From positions 3,192,734-3,256,733 of the forward strand of contig JABAQM010000001.1 in NCBI GenBank assembly GCA_019187105.1: 64,000 nucleotides of DNA, read 5' to 3'. Shown piece by piece: positions 32,740-41,253 of this stretch. The notes beneath the pieces were generated by a model. That model did not search any database. It saw only the letters and a list, made by a program, of their open reading frames with translations, and was not told where the DNA came from. Both the position numbers and the translations under genes were made by a program. The stretch is from Fimbriimonadaceae bacterium (GTDB taxonomy: Bacteria > Armatimonadota > Fimbriimonadia > Fimbriimonadales > Fimbriimonadaceae). The stretch's first letter is position 1, and each line of letters opens with the position of its first letter.

Positions 32740-34897
32740 ACCGGGCAGTTCGCCGTCCACGCGGCACCCCGTCGTTGCCTTGGTTGGGAACCCCAATTCT
32801 GGCAAAACGTCGCTCTTTAACGCCCTTACCGGCCTCAATCAAAAGGTAGGCAACTACCCGGGAGTGACAGTCGAGAAGGTCAGTGCGAAGCTGACCGTTG
32901 GAGCCAGAACCGTTGATTTGATCGACGTTCCCGGCTTGTATTCCCTCAAAGCGATTTCTCCGGATGAGACGGTTGCGGCACAGGTTGTCGCGGGTCATGA
33001 CGCGATCGTTGCGAGGCCAGATTTGCTCGTTGTGGTCCTTGATGCCACGAACCTCGAGCGAAACCTCTTTCTGCTAAGTCAGCTTGCCGATTTCGAGTAT
33101 CCCATGGTGGTCGCCCTCACCATGACGGACATGCTCGACAAGGACGTTTCCGTCGATGTCGATCAGCTTGCCCGTTTGCTGGGTGTCACGGTGATTCCGG
33201 TCGTCGCCCATAAGGGAGTGGGCTTGGAGGCCATCAAGAGGGCCATCGACGAAGACCTTATCGCACCACGAAGAGCCGCCCGTGCATTTCGATACCCCCG
33301 CGAGCTCGAAGCCCATGTCAGCGAGATCGAGGATCGATGTCGCCGAATTGGCCTTGAGGTCGAGCGTGGCGAGATCCGGCAAGCCTTTCTCATCGGATCC
33401 GGCGACTTTGCGACGGCCCTCAAGAACATTCCAGACTTGCATGGGTCGTTTGAAGCGGCCAGGCAGGAATTGCAGGAGCGCGGGCTGCTTTCCACGACCT
33501 TGGACGTCAAGCGCCGCTACGATTGGGCCTCCCGAGTCCGAAAGGCGGTTTTGCCGGAAGGAGCCGCTCGACGGGCAAACGCGCTTACGGACAAGATCGA
33601 CCGTGTTCTCATCCACCGTGTTTACGGCCTCGTGATTTTCATCGGGATCATGTATGGCGTCTTCCAGGCGATTTACACCTTTGCGGGGCCGCTGATGGAC
33701 GGGATCGATTGGCTCTTCGGAAGCCTGGGAGACCTTGTACGGCCGCAGCTTGGTGCAGTGCCATGGCTGGAATCGTTGCTCGTGGACGGTCTATTGACCG
33801 GGATCGGAGGAGTGTTGATGTTCCTCCCCCAAATCGCCATCCTGTTTCTGCTGATCTCTATCCTGGAGGGCTCGGGGTACCTCGCGCGAGCTGCCTTCCT
33901 GATGGACCGCCTTTTGGGTTGGTGTGGGCTTAACGGACGGGCGTTTGTGCCTCTGCTTTCCAGCTACGCCTGTGCGATTCCCGGAATCATGGCCACCCGG
34001 GTTATGCCCGACCGCGGAGGACGTCTAGCAACGATCCTGGTCGCACCGCTGATGAGTTGTTCAGCCCGGCTTCCGGTGTACATCTTGCTGATCGGGACGT
34101 TTATCCAACCCAAATTCGGTGTCGGATGGGCTGGGTTTGCGCTGTTCGCCATGCACCTGGTGGGCCTGGTTGTCGCTATCCCGGTCGCTTGGATCATCAA
34201 CCGCGGGATCATTCGCGGTAAGCGGCTGCCGTTCTACTTGGAGCTTCCCAGCTATCAGTGGCCGAAGTGGCGAGATGTCTTACTTGCCGTCTATTTCCGC
34301 GCCAAGCTGTTCGTTACCACGGCAGGAACGATTATCGTCGTGATGTCCCTGCTGATCTGGGCTCTCCTCTATTTCCCGCGGAGCGACGAAGCGACTGCCC
34401 AGTACCGCCAGGAATACGCCTCCCTTGCCCAAGAACGCAGATCGGCAATCGCTGAGGATGCATATGTTCAGGGCCGGCAAATCGAGTACTCGGCGCTGGG
34501 CCGCTTCGGAAGATTCATTGAGCCAGCATTCGTGCCGGCAGGATTCGACTGGCGACTGACCACCGGAATCCTCGCCGCATTTCCGGCAAGGGAGGTCGTC
34601 GTCCCATCGCTCGGCATCATTTTTCAGCTTGGCGGCGAAGTCGACGAGGCGAGTGGCGATCTAAGACTAGCCCTTCAACGGGCGACATGGCCGGACGGGC
34701 GTCCCCTGCTAACGCCCTGGAATGCCATCGGGTTGATGGTCTTCTTCGCTCTATGCTGCCAATGCACGGCAACGCTGGCAACGGTAAAGCAGGAGACCAA
34801 ATCCTGGAAATGGCCGGCTTTCATGTTTGCTTACATGACGGCCTTGGCCTACCTTGCTGCGGTGGCCATCAACCAGATTGGTCTGGCACTAACCTAA
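32723..34897 (+). CDS. feoB: ferrous iron transporter B
   Basis: The protein has about 724 residues. The N-terminal G domain has G1 VGNPNSGKTSLFNALTG, G2 NYPGVTVEK, and G3 DVPGLYSL. G4 reads ALTMTDML, with Thr where NxxD is usual. The C-terminal membrane part contains the Gate motifs (LLSSYACAIPGIMATR, PLMSCSARLPVYILLIG) and ends in helices (WNAIGLMVFFALCCQCTAT). It imports Fe2+ under GTP control. The start is uncertain: in-frame TTGs at 32711 and 32723 lie in the feoA tail; the frame opens to 32633. It overlaps holA by 4 bp at its 3' end. Confidence 0.92.
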   Translation: MSAASKPGSSPSTRHPVVALVGNPNSGKTSLFNALTGLNQKVGNYPGVTVEKVSAKLTVGARTVDLIDVPGLYSLKAISPDETVAAQVVAGHDAIVARPDLLVVVLDATNLERNLFLLSQLADFEYPMVVALTMTDMLDKDVSVDVDQLARLLGVTVIPVVAHKGVGLEAIKRAIDEDLIAPRRAARAFRYPRELEAHVSEIEDRCRRIGLEVERGEIRQAFLIGSGDFATALKNIPDLHGSFEAARQELQERGLLSTTLDVKRRYDWASRVRKAVLPEGAARRANALTDKIDRVLIHRVYGLVIFIGIMYGVFQAIYTFAGPLMDGIDWLFGSLGDLVRPQLGAVPWLESLLVDGLLTGIGGVLMFLPQIAILFLLISILEGSGYLARAAFLMDRLLGWCGLNGRAFVPLLSSYACAIPGIMATRVMPDRGGRLATILVAPLMSCSARLPVYILLIGTFIQPKFGVGWAGFALFAMHLVGLVVAIPVAWIINRGIIRGKRLPFYLELPSYQWPKWRDVLLAVYFRAKLFVTTAGTIIVVMSLLIWALLYFPRSDEATAQYRQEYASLAQERRSAIAEDAYVQGRQIEYSALGRFGRFIEPAFVPAGFDWRLTTGILAAFPAREVVVPSLGIIFQLGGEVDEASGDLRLALQRATWPDGRPLLTPWNAIGLMVFFALCCQCTATLATVKQETKSWKWPAFMFAYMTALAYLAAVAINQIGLALT

Positions 34898-35955
34898 CTG
34901 GCCACCGGTATTCCGCCTCGAAAAATGTCGACCAGCTTGAGAGTCGAAACTTCGATGCTATCGAATGGATCCATGGCGGGAAGCATTCCCTTTAGCCGGG
35001 CATCGAGGTCGCTGAGTTCCTGCATGGCGGCCAGGATCTGGTCCTGGGAAATTTTCTTTGCCTGCTGGAGGGTCTTGTTCTTGACGAAGTCGGCCGAACT
35101 GGCCAAATTGACGTTGCCAGGCAACAGACTCTCGGGCGCAGATTCGGCCGCGGCGGAGAGTTGCACGCCGGCATCCAGCAGCGACCGTGCTTGCCAGAGC
35201 AGGCGAACCTGTCGATGAATCATTGGCAGAATGTGCCGGGGCCCAGCTTCGTCCGCCCGGGGAAGCTTGGCTACAAGGGATCGCAGATGAGACATCGCCT
35301 CGCCCGGACGGTTGAAAATCAGAGCGTCGACGTAGGCGAAAACCCTCCATTCCCGGGAAGGAGTGACGACTTGGCGAACATCCGCCAATGAGATGTCTTT
35401 CGATTCGCCAACAAAGAGGGCCAGCTTTTCAGCTTCACCGACGGCGAGGGAATAGCTGCCGCCGACCATTTCCATTAGGGCCTCGACCGCCGGCGCCGGG
35501 ATACTCTTGCCCAGTGAATCAAGATGCTTCTGGATCTTGACTTTGGCCTCGTCCTTCTTCAGGTTGGCCAGTAAAACTTGACCCTTCGCCTTCTTGACCG
35601 CATTCGACCAAGCAGTTGCGATGCTGTCAAACCGGCTTTGTTCACCTACTTCGTCGTCGGCAACGAGGATGAGGCGACCGGATTCCGGCACCTGCTGTAT
35701 CCACTTGACCGCACCGAGATCGTCGGGCCTTCCCGCTCTGAGGAGGTGCCGCACCACCAAGGTTCGTTTGTCGGCCATGAAGGGAACCGTCGAAACGGCG
35801 GCAATCCAATCGCTCGGCCTCGACGAGCCGGCCAGGGTTTCTTCGAAGTCGAAGTCACCAGTTGCCACTCCCGCTTCGCGCAAGAGGTCGTCAAGGAACT
35901 GTTGCCGAAGAAAACTTTCGTCACCGGCAATCAAAACTAGGCGCGCGTCCGCCAT
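34894..35955 (-). CDS. holA: DNA polymerase III, delta subunit
   Basis: This 353-residue clamp-loader subunit has the N-terminal LVLIAGDESFLRQQFLDDLL, then TLVVRHLLRAG and RLILVADDE. The helical C-terminal collar domain follows, with ILPMIHRQVRLLWQARSLLDAG. It opens the beta clamp for loading. The length matches the family. It is the last gene of the moxR-DUF58-transglutaminase operon, 3 bp after the transglutaminase stop, a common bacterial juxtaposition with little functional meaning. Confidence 0.92.
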   Translation of the reverse strand: MADARLVLIAGDESFLRQQFLDDLLREAGVATGDFDFEETLAGSSRPSDWIAAVSTVPFMADKRTLVVRHLLRAGRPDDLGAVKWIQQVPESGRLILVADDEVGEQSRFDSIATAWSNAVKKAKGQVLLANLKKDEAKVKIQKHLDSLGKSIPAPAVEALMEMVGGSYSLAVGEAEKLALFVGESKDISLADVRQVVTPSREWRVFAYVDALIFNRPGEAMSHLRSLVAKLPRADEAGPRHILPMIHRQVRLLWQARSLLDAGVQLSAAAESAPESLLPGNVNLASSADFVKNKTLQQAKKISQDQILAAMQELSDLDARLKGMLPAMDPFDSIEVSTLKLVDIFRGGIPVAS

Positions 35956-35958
35956 TGG

Positions 35959-37983
35959 CTAGGCTTTCTCCTTCGCAAGGTGCTTCACCCGCAGCCCAAA
36001 CTCCGACAGCTTGTCGTCCGATGGGGGTTCTGGGCCGTACAGATAGCCCTCGAACTCAGCCGCAAGGTGCCGGAAGTGGCTAGACAGGGAATGGGTGTAC
36101 TCCTGAAGGGTTTCGTGGAGTTGGCGGGGTCTGCCGACGCGATGGCGTGCATGGGACTGGAACCGTTTCACGAGGCTATGCAGCCGACGGGTACGTCGGT
36201 CGGTTGCCTCGGGCACCGCCGATTTACCTGACCGCAGCAAGTAACCGATAGCGAATAGGGCGATGAGACCGGAGCCTCCCAACAAGAATTCGCGGGTTGG
36301 CGAACGTTCATACCAGGCGTAGAAGCTGGCGCTGGGATTGCCACGCTCGCCTCCTTCGACTGCCGATGCGCCTTCCGTGGGATCAAAAGCAACCCATCCC
36401 ACTCCTTCGAAGTAGATCTCGGCCCAGGCATGGTAGTCGGATTCGCGGATCAGGTAGCGCCCCTCCTGATCCTTGTCGCCGCTGATAGGAAAGAAGCCGG
36501 TAACCACTCTCGACGGCATATTGGCGCACCGCGCCATTAGAGCCATTGCACTGGCGAACAGGTCGCAATAGCCCTGCTTGGTTTTGAAAAGGAACGTATC
36601 GACGGCATCAAGTTGGCGTCCGATAGCCGGCGCGTTGAGGTTGTACATCACCCGGGACTCGATTGACCGCTTGATCGCCATGGCCCGGGCGTAGTCCGTT
36701 CGCTCTCCCTTGGTGACTTGTGCGACGAGGTCGCGGACCCGCTTCGTGGCCCGCGACGCGTCCCACAGCATCCTTGAGCCGCCGTAGTGAGGCGGTGTTC
36801 CGACGTTATAGGGCACGATGTCGTCGTCGGAAACATAGGCGATGGCACGGCGCCGAACTCCCCGGGTCAGCGGTTGCGGGGGCCGAACGGTTCCGTCAGA
36901 CAAGACCAGCACGTCCTGATTGAATCCGATCAAGGGTTCGCCGGGAAAGTACATCTTGTCATGGATGCCGCCCGCGATCATGATGGAGAATGGCTGGGAC
37001 CGTCCGTCGGGCATGGTTTCGTTGGGCGAAAAATCGTAGAGAAGCCGACGACCTCCGGGACCCACCAGTCCGTCCGACTCCCAACCGATCCCGGTATAGC
37101 GGATGTACGTGCTGCCGCGGAGATAGCGTGGCTTGTCGAGCCGCGTATGGATCACGACCCGGTCCGAAAGTTGGCTGCGTGGTCCCAGACCAACGCGGAA
37201 CGCGGCGTCACCACCCGCAAAGCGGTTGCCGACTATTCGGTTTTGCCCGGGCGGAATCGGCAAGTTGATTTTGACCGCGCTCGCAATCGGCTCAACCGAC
37301 TTTTGAATCACCGGTGCGCCGATGACGCTGATCGCCACGACCACGCCTGCCGAAACCAGGCCCCAGGCGGGTCCTGCCATCCATCGCCATGGCCCGGATT
37401 CCAGCCGGTTGCTAAGGATCGTCAGGGATTCACCGGCGAAAGCCGAGCTTGCCGCGTACGAGCGCTGGGCCAGCCGCAGCATCGATCGGTAATGGGCTCT
37501 CGCAAAGAGGGTGGATGCACAGATCAAGAAAACGAAAAACAGCGGCGTCGCTGGACCATACGTATCGAAACATCCGGTCAGGCCAAACAACGCGATACTC
37601 GGGACGGCCAGGAATAGGAGCGTCGAGTCTCGCCAAGCCACGACCGAACACATCAGAATCATCCACGACAGCATTCCGGCCACAATCAGCTCACGCGGAT
37701 AGCCGCCCCCCGGCGTGAGGCCATTGAGCGGAAGTACCAAGACTGCAGCGGCGATGCCAAAACCCGCAAATAGGCCCGTATCCCAGGTGACGGCCTGGTT
37801 TCGAAACTTCTGAGCCAGCAGGTAGCCGGCGACGGCCATGATCAGCGTCCCGATCGCAAAGAAATTCGCAACCACCGGCTTGCCGATGCTCATGCCCGTG
37901 CAGTAAGTAGCCAGCGTGGCTCCCACCGCGGCAAGAAGGTGGTCGATGCGTCCTACCTGCTGCGGTCCATCGCGGGCAATCAC
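35959..37983 (-). CDS. transglutaminase-like membrane protein (TgpA/DUF3488 type)
   Basis: This 674-residue protein has about six N-terminal membrane helices (VVANFFAIGTLIMAVAGYL, LIVAGMLSWMILMCSVVAW) and a periplasmic transglutaminase core near residues 460-560: QGYCDLFASAMALMARC (Cys), ESDYHAWAEIYF (His) and VAFDPTEG (Asp). One C-terminal helix (FLLGGSGLIALFAIGYLL) and a cytosolic tail follow. A GTG at 37983 is chosen because GGAGGT lies 9 bp upstream and it overlaps the DUF58 stop (GTGA). Family members act in cell-envelope protein processing; the substrate is unknown. Confidence 0.9.
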   Translation of the reverse strand: MIARDGPQQVGRIDHLLAAVGATLATYCTGMSIGKPVVANFFAIGTLIMAVAGYLLAQKFRNQAVTWDTGLFAGFGIAAAVLVLPLNGLTPGGGYPRELIVAGMLSWMILMCSVVAWRDSTLLFLAVPSIALFGLTGCFDTYGPATPLFFVFLICASTLFARAHYRSMLRLAQRSYAASSAFAGESLTILSNRLESGPWRWMAGPAWGLVSAGVVVAISVIGAPVIQKSVEPIASAVKINLPIPPGQNRIVGNRFAGGDAAFRVGLGPRSQLSDRVVIHTRLDKPRYLRGSTYIRYTGIGWESDGLVGPGGRRLLYDFSPNETMPDGRSQPFSIMIAGGIHDKMYFPGEPLIGFNQDVLVLSDGTVRPPQPLTRGVRRRAIAYVSDDDIVPYNVGTPPHYGGSRMLWDASRATKRVRDLVAQVTKGERTDYARAMAIKRSIESRVMYNLNAPAIGRQLDAVDTFLFKTKQGYCDLFASAMALMARCANMPSRVVTGFFPISGDKDQEGRYLIRESDYHAWAEIYFEGVGWVAFDPTEGASAVEGGERGNPSASFYAWYERSPTREFLLGGSGLIALFAIGYLLRSGKSAVPEATDRRTRRLHSLVKRFQSHARHRVGRPRQLHETLQEYTHSLSSHFRHLAAEFEGYLYGPEPPSDDKLSEFGLRVKHLAKEKA

Positions 37984-39176
37984 TGGGGCCTTACCTCCGG
38001 CATAACCATAACCTGAGCTCCGACATCCTGCAATCTGGCCAGGTAGCTCGGGTTTGAGGCATTGCCATCGCGCTCGAGCCTCCCTTGCTCGGCGTACTGT
38101 GCGGCATCGTAGACGAGGCAAGCAACTTGCGCCCCTCCGAGTCGGGCAATGGTGGACGGGAGGTCGGTGTCCTGCCGAGAAAGCAGCAGAATAACCGTCG
38201 CTCCCTCGGGCATCGCGCTCTGAGCAGTTCGAAGATCTTCGCTCATCGAAGTGGCCGAGTCCGCTACGATGACTGTTAGGATATCGGAAATCTGGGCCAA
38301 TCTCGTCTCAAGATCCGCGGTCGAGTGGGAATCGGTCTCGAACTGGCCGAACTGAACGATTGCCTGTTTCCGCAGGAATTGCTCCGCTAGATACAGCGCA
38401 TGGCCGCACATCGCTTCCAGCGTGGAATGAAGGCCCTCGCCAACATCGCTTCCTTTGGTGCGCTGCAGGAGAAACACAAAGTGGGCGCCGGCTCCAGTCT
38501 CGAACTCCTTGACCATTAGCCTTCCCGTTCGTGCGCTTGATGCCCAGTGGACATGCTTTAACGGGTCGCCGGTCGCATACTCCCGAATGCCTCGTGTATC
38601 CAAGCCGGAACCGCGGATTCGGCCCGTTTCCAACTCGCTGTTGCCCATTCCGGCACCGGCTGCGATCGCAATCGACACGGGAATGGGCGCTGGGTAGACC
38701 TTTAGCTGGCACGGCTCGGTGGTGATCGTGCGCTCGAGAACGATCAAACCAAGGGCGTCGGTGCCGCGGATCGTCGCACGATTCCAGCGATAGCTTCCGC
38801 GACGCCTCGGACGAAAGCTGTAGCGTGTCTCGACGGGTTGATCAGGCGCCGGAGCTACGGGCAGGCTCGGCGTGATGTCTGAGGCTGCCATACGACCAGG
38901 CAGGCTGTCGACGATGGAAATGAGCGGACGGCGAATACGGCGTTCGCTGGTGAGGGTCATTTGCACCGTGACGGTGTCTCCCACAGCGACGGCGGGCGGG
39001 ACGACACGCTCGACCCTCAAGCCCTGAATGGCCAAATAGGATTGGATACGAGCCGCTGCGAGAGTCACGATCATGGCGGTGCTCATAAAAAAGAGCTGTT
39101 GCGAATTGATCAGGACGGCAACGACCGCGAGAAAGAGTGCGGCTGCCACCAACGTGGATCGGCCGACGGACCGCAT
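37980..39176 (-). CDS. DUF58 domain-containing protein
   Basis: This 398-residue protein has an N-terminal pair of hydrophobic helices (TLVAAALFLAVVAVLI, MSTAMIVTLAAARIQSYLAI), a beta domain, and the DUF58 signature REYATGDPLKHVHWASSARTGRLMVKEFE at ~residues 195-225, quoted as GDPLKHVHWASSARTGRL. The C-terminus is vWA-like. DUF58 proteins work with MoxR ATPases as paired assembly factors, and the MoxR gene lies directly upstream. It overlaps the transglutaminase gene by 4 bp (GTGA). Confidence 0.92.
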   Translation of the reverse strand: MRSVGRSTLVAAALFLAVVAVLINSQQLFFMSTAMIVTLAAARIQSYLAIQGLRVERVVPPAVAVGDTVTVQMTLTSERRIRRPLISIVDSLPGRMAASDITPSLPVAPAPDQPVETRYSFRPRRRGSYRWNRATIRGTDALGLIVLERTITTEPCQLKVYPAPIPVSIAIAAGAGMGNSELETGRIRGSGLDTRGIREYATGDPLKHVHWASSARTGRLMVKEFETGAGAHFVFLLQRTKGSDVGEGLHSTLEAMCGHALYLAEQFLRKQAIVQFGQFETDSHSTADLETRLAQISDILTVIVADSATSMSEDLRTAQSAMPEGATVILLLSRQDTDLPSTIARLGGAQVACLVYDAAQYAEQGRLERDGNASNPSYLARLQDVGAQVMVMPEVRPQ

Positions 39177-39179
39177 CGC

Positions 39180-40130
39180 TTAAGCCACGGGAACCGGCGT
39201 CGGCACCGAGGTGAGGACCTGTTCGATGACATCGTCGTTGGTCAGGCCGCGTGCTCGCACTTCGCCGCGAACAATCACACGGTGCCCAAGAATCGTGGCT
39301 GCCATCACCTTCACGTCGTCCGGTGAGACAAATTCGGAACCCCTGAGGGCGGCGTGGGCCTGGGCGGCGTGCAACAAATAGAGCGAGCCACGAGGAGATG
39401 CGCCCATCGCCAAGAGGCTGTGATCGCGGGTTGCACGGACGATACCCACAATATAATCCCGCACCGTATCGTGGACAAAGACATCGCGGATGGCGGCGAT
39501 AACTTCGAGAACCTCCTCAGGCGTCGTCACCGCGCGAAGCGTATCGATGGGGTGGGCGATTTGCTGGGCTCGCATCACCTCAAGCTCTGCCTCCAAGTCG
39601 GGATAGCCGAGAGAGACTCGCGCAAAGAACCGGTCAAGCTGGGCCTCCGGCAACGGAAATGTGCCGGTCATCTCGACGTTGTTTTGCGTTGCAATGACGA
39701 AGAAAGGGCGTGGAAGAGGCCTAGTTTGCCCGTCAATCGAAACCTGATGCTCCTCCATCGCTTCGAGCAAGGCTGACTGCGTCTTTGGGGTCGCCCTGTT
39801 GATCTCATCGACGAGAACGACGTTCGCGAACACGGGTCCTGGGCGAAAGTCGAACGATTGGTCCCGCTGGTTGAAGATCGAGGAACCCGTGACGTCTGTT
39901 GGCAGGAGATCCGGCGTAAACTGGACGCGCCGGAACTCGCCGCCGATGCTGATCGCAATCGCTTTGGCCAGTGTCGTCTTTCCAACGCCGGGCACGTCTT
40001 CGATCAGCAGGTGGCCGCCACAGAGCATCGTGATGACGCTCTTTTTGATGGACTCCTGCTTGCCTACGATGACGCGGCCGATCTCTTCAATCAAGCGATC
40101 GGCTAGGTTGGATATATGCGATGACTTCAA
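39180..40130 (-). CDS. MoxR family AAA+ ATPase
   Basis: This 316-residue AAA+ protein has the Walker A motif DVPGVGKTTLAKAIA and a Walker B with LVDEINRATPKTQSALLEAMEEHQV, quoted as VLVDEINRATPK. Sensor-1 Asn occurs in VIATQNNVE, and the lid domain follows. MoxR proteins act as chaperones in protein-complex maturation with DUF58 or vWA partners. It leads the moxR-DUF58-transglutaminase-holA operon with a 3-bp gap to DUF58. Confidence 0.95.
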   Translation of the reverse strand: MKSSHISNLADRLIEEIGRVIVGKQESIKKSVITMLCGGHLLIEDVPGVGKTTLAKAIAISIGGEFRRVQFTPDLLPTDVTGSSIFNQRDQSFDFRPGPVFANVVLVDEINRATPKTQSALLEAMEEHQVSIDGQTRPLPRPFFVIATQNNVEMTGTFPLPEAQLDRFFARVSLGYPDLEAELEVMRAQQIAHPIDTLRAVTTPEEVLEVIAAIRDVFVHDTVRDYIVGIVRATRDHSLLAMGASPRGSLYLLHAAQAHAALRGSEFVSPDDVKVMAATILGHRVIVRGEVRARGLTNDDVIEQVLTSVPTPVPVA

Positions 40131-40191
40131 GGAGACGTTCCCAGGCGCGAAAGTTGATTATTCGACGCTAACAAACCGGCCGAAAAGTTCG

Positions 40192-40440
40192 TTAGCTGGC
40201 ATGCGGCGCCGACTTGCTTTCGGTAACCGTATCCTCCGCAGGCTCTTCCCTCAGGGCGCTGTCGAAATTCTTCTTGCCCTCTTCGATGCCCTTTTGAAAC
40301 TCACCCATACCTTTTCCAAGGCCTCGCATGAGTTGTGGGATCTTGGTTCCACCAAAGAGAAGAAGGACCACGATCAGGATGGCGACCATTTCGGTCGTGC
40401 CAAGCCATGCGAAGTAAGGTAAGGCGCTATGTAGCATCAT
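40192..40440 (-). CDS. tatA: twin-arginine translocase subunit TatA/E
   Basis: This 82-residue protein has an N-terminal helix ([19 protein letters not shown]), the hinge [17 protein letters not shown] in the FG..KIP position, an amphipathic helix ([14 protein letters not shown]) and an acidic tail. TatA forms the Tat translocation pore. The start is taken at ATG 40440; a start four codons earlier is possible. TatC is not in the window. The gene stands alone between moxR and the pilin-like gene. Confidence 0.9.
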   Translation of the reverse strand: MMLHSALPYFAWLGTTEMVAILIVVLLLFGGTKIPQLMRGLGKGMGEFQKGIEEGKKNFDSALREEPAEDTVTESKSAPHAS

Positions 40441-40504
40441 TTGAACCGCCACTACCAGTATACGCCAGGGGCGGACAAACGTTCACTCGTTGACCGGGGT
40501 TTGG

Positions 40505-41170
40505 TTACTTCGAATCTGTTCCTACTTTGGTCTCGATCTTCCACCCCTTGTTTTTGCCAACGTCGAAGGTGGTACCGCTGTTGTTGTCGAATCCTTCGAC
40601 ATCGCCTTCCATGTGAACCAGGATCCAGCCGCGGTTCTTGCCCATCAGCTTCGGCGAAGATTCCTTTGGAAGGGGCTTGTACTTGGCCGCTACATTGCTA
40701 CCGGCCTTTTCCGTTTCGAAGAAAAGCACAGTGGAGCCCGGATTGGCAACCTCGCTCGCTACCTTGCCGGCAACGTCAGCGTTGTACGCGATTCCCGTCT
40801 TGTAGGCGTCGGTCTCGGCGCAAACCCAAACCGCGGAATCGGGATCGACCACCTTGATTGGTCCCAGGTCTTCCTTTTTGCCACTGATCGCCTTCTTCAG
40901 GTAAGGCTTCAGGTCCTCCTGCCACGTTTGTGCAGGCGGCAGCTTGCCGTCGTGTTCAGCGGCGTAGCCCTGAGCCGCTTCGCGGAGAAATTCCATTGAG
41001 ACAGCGCAGCCGGCCATGGGAAACGCCTCGCGCATGACCTTCATCCCGAAGTAAGTACAGACTCCTAGGAGGGCAAGGCACGGAATTCCGATAACCAGGC
41101 ACACGATAAGTACGATCTTGCCTGTGTTGCTCTTTGGAGCAGCAGCGTAACGATCATTTGGCATCCCCAT
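40505..41170 (-). CDS. membrane-anchored protein with pilin-like (DUF1559-like) extracellular domain
   Basis: This 221-residue protein has a short cytosolic N-terminus, one helix (GKIVLIVCLVIGIPCLALLGV, residues ~17-38) and an exported domain. The domain has FLREAAQGYAAEHDGKLPPA, WQEDLKPYLKK, VWVCAETDAYKTGIAYN and NPGSTVLFFETEKAG. These follow the order of the prepilin body at 29489 (NDSDDVVPM, VQPYLKN, NPSGTIMFFDGY). It lacks the prepilin cleavage motif, so it probably stays membrane-anchored. The function is unknown. Confidence 0.7.
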   Translation of the reverse strand: MGMPNDRYAAAPKSNTGKIVLIVCLVIGIPCLALLGVCTYFGMKVMREAFPMAGCAVSMEFLREAAQGYAAEHDGKLPPAQTWQEDLKPYLKKAISGKKEDLGPIKVVDPDSAVWVCAETDAYKTGIAYNADVAGKVASEVANPGSTVLFFETEKAGSNVAAKYKPLPKESSPKLMGKNRGWILVHMEGDVEGFDNNSGTTFDVGKNKGWKIETKVGTDSK

Positions 41171-41253
41171 GGCAGAATTTTAGCCCGAACCTGGAAATTC
41201 CGTGAATGCTACAACTTCAATTCGCCCACGGCCGCTCAGGTAACTTCGAAGGC

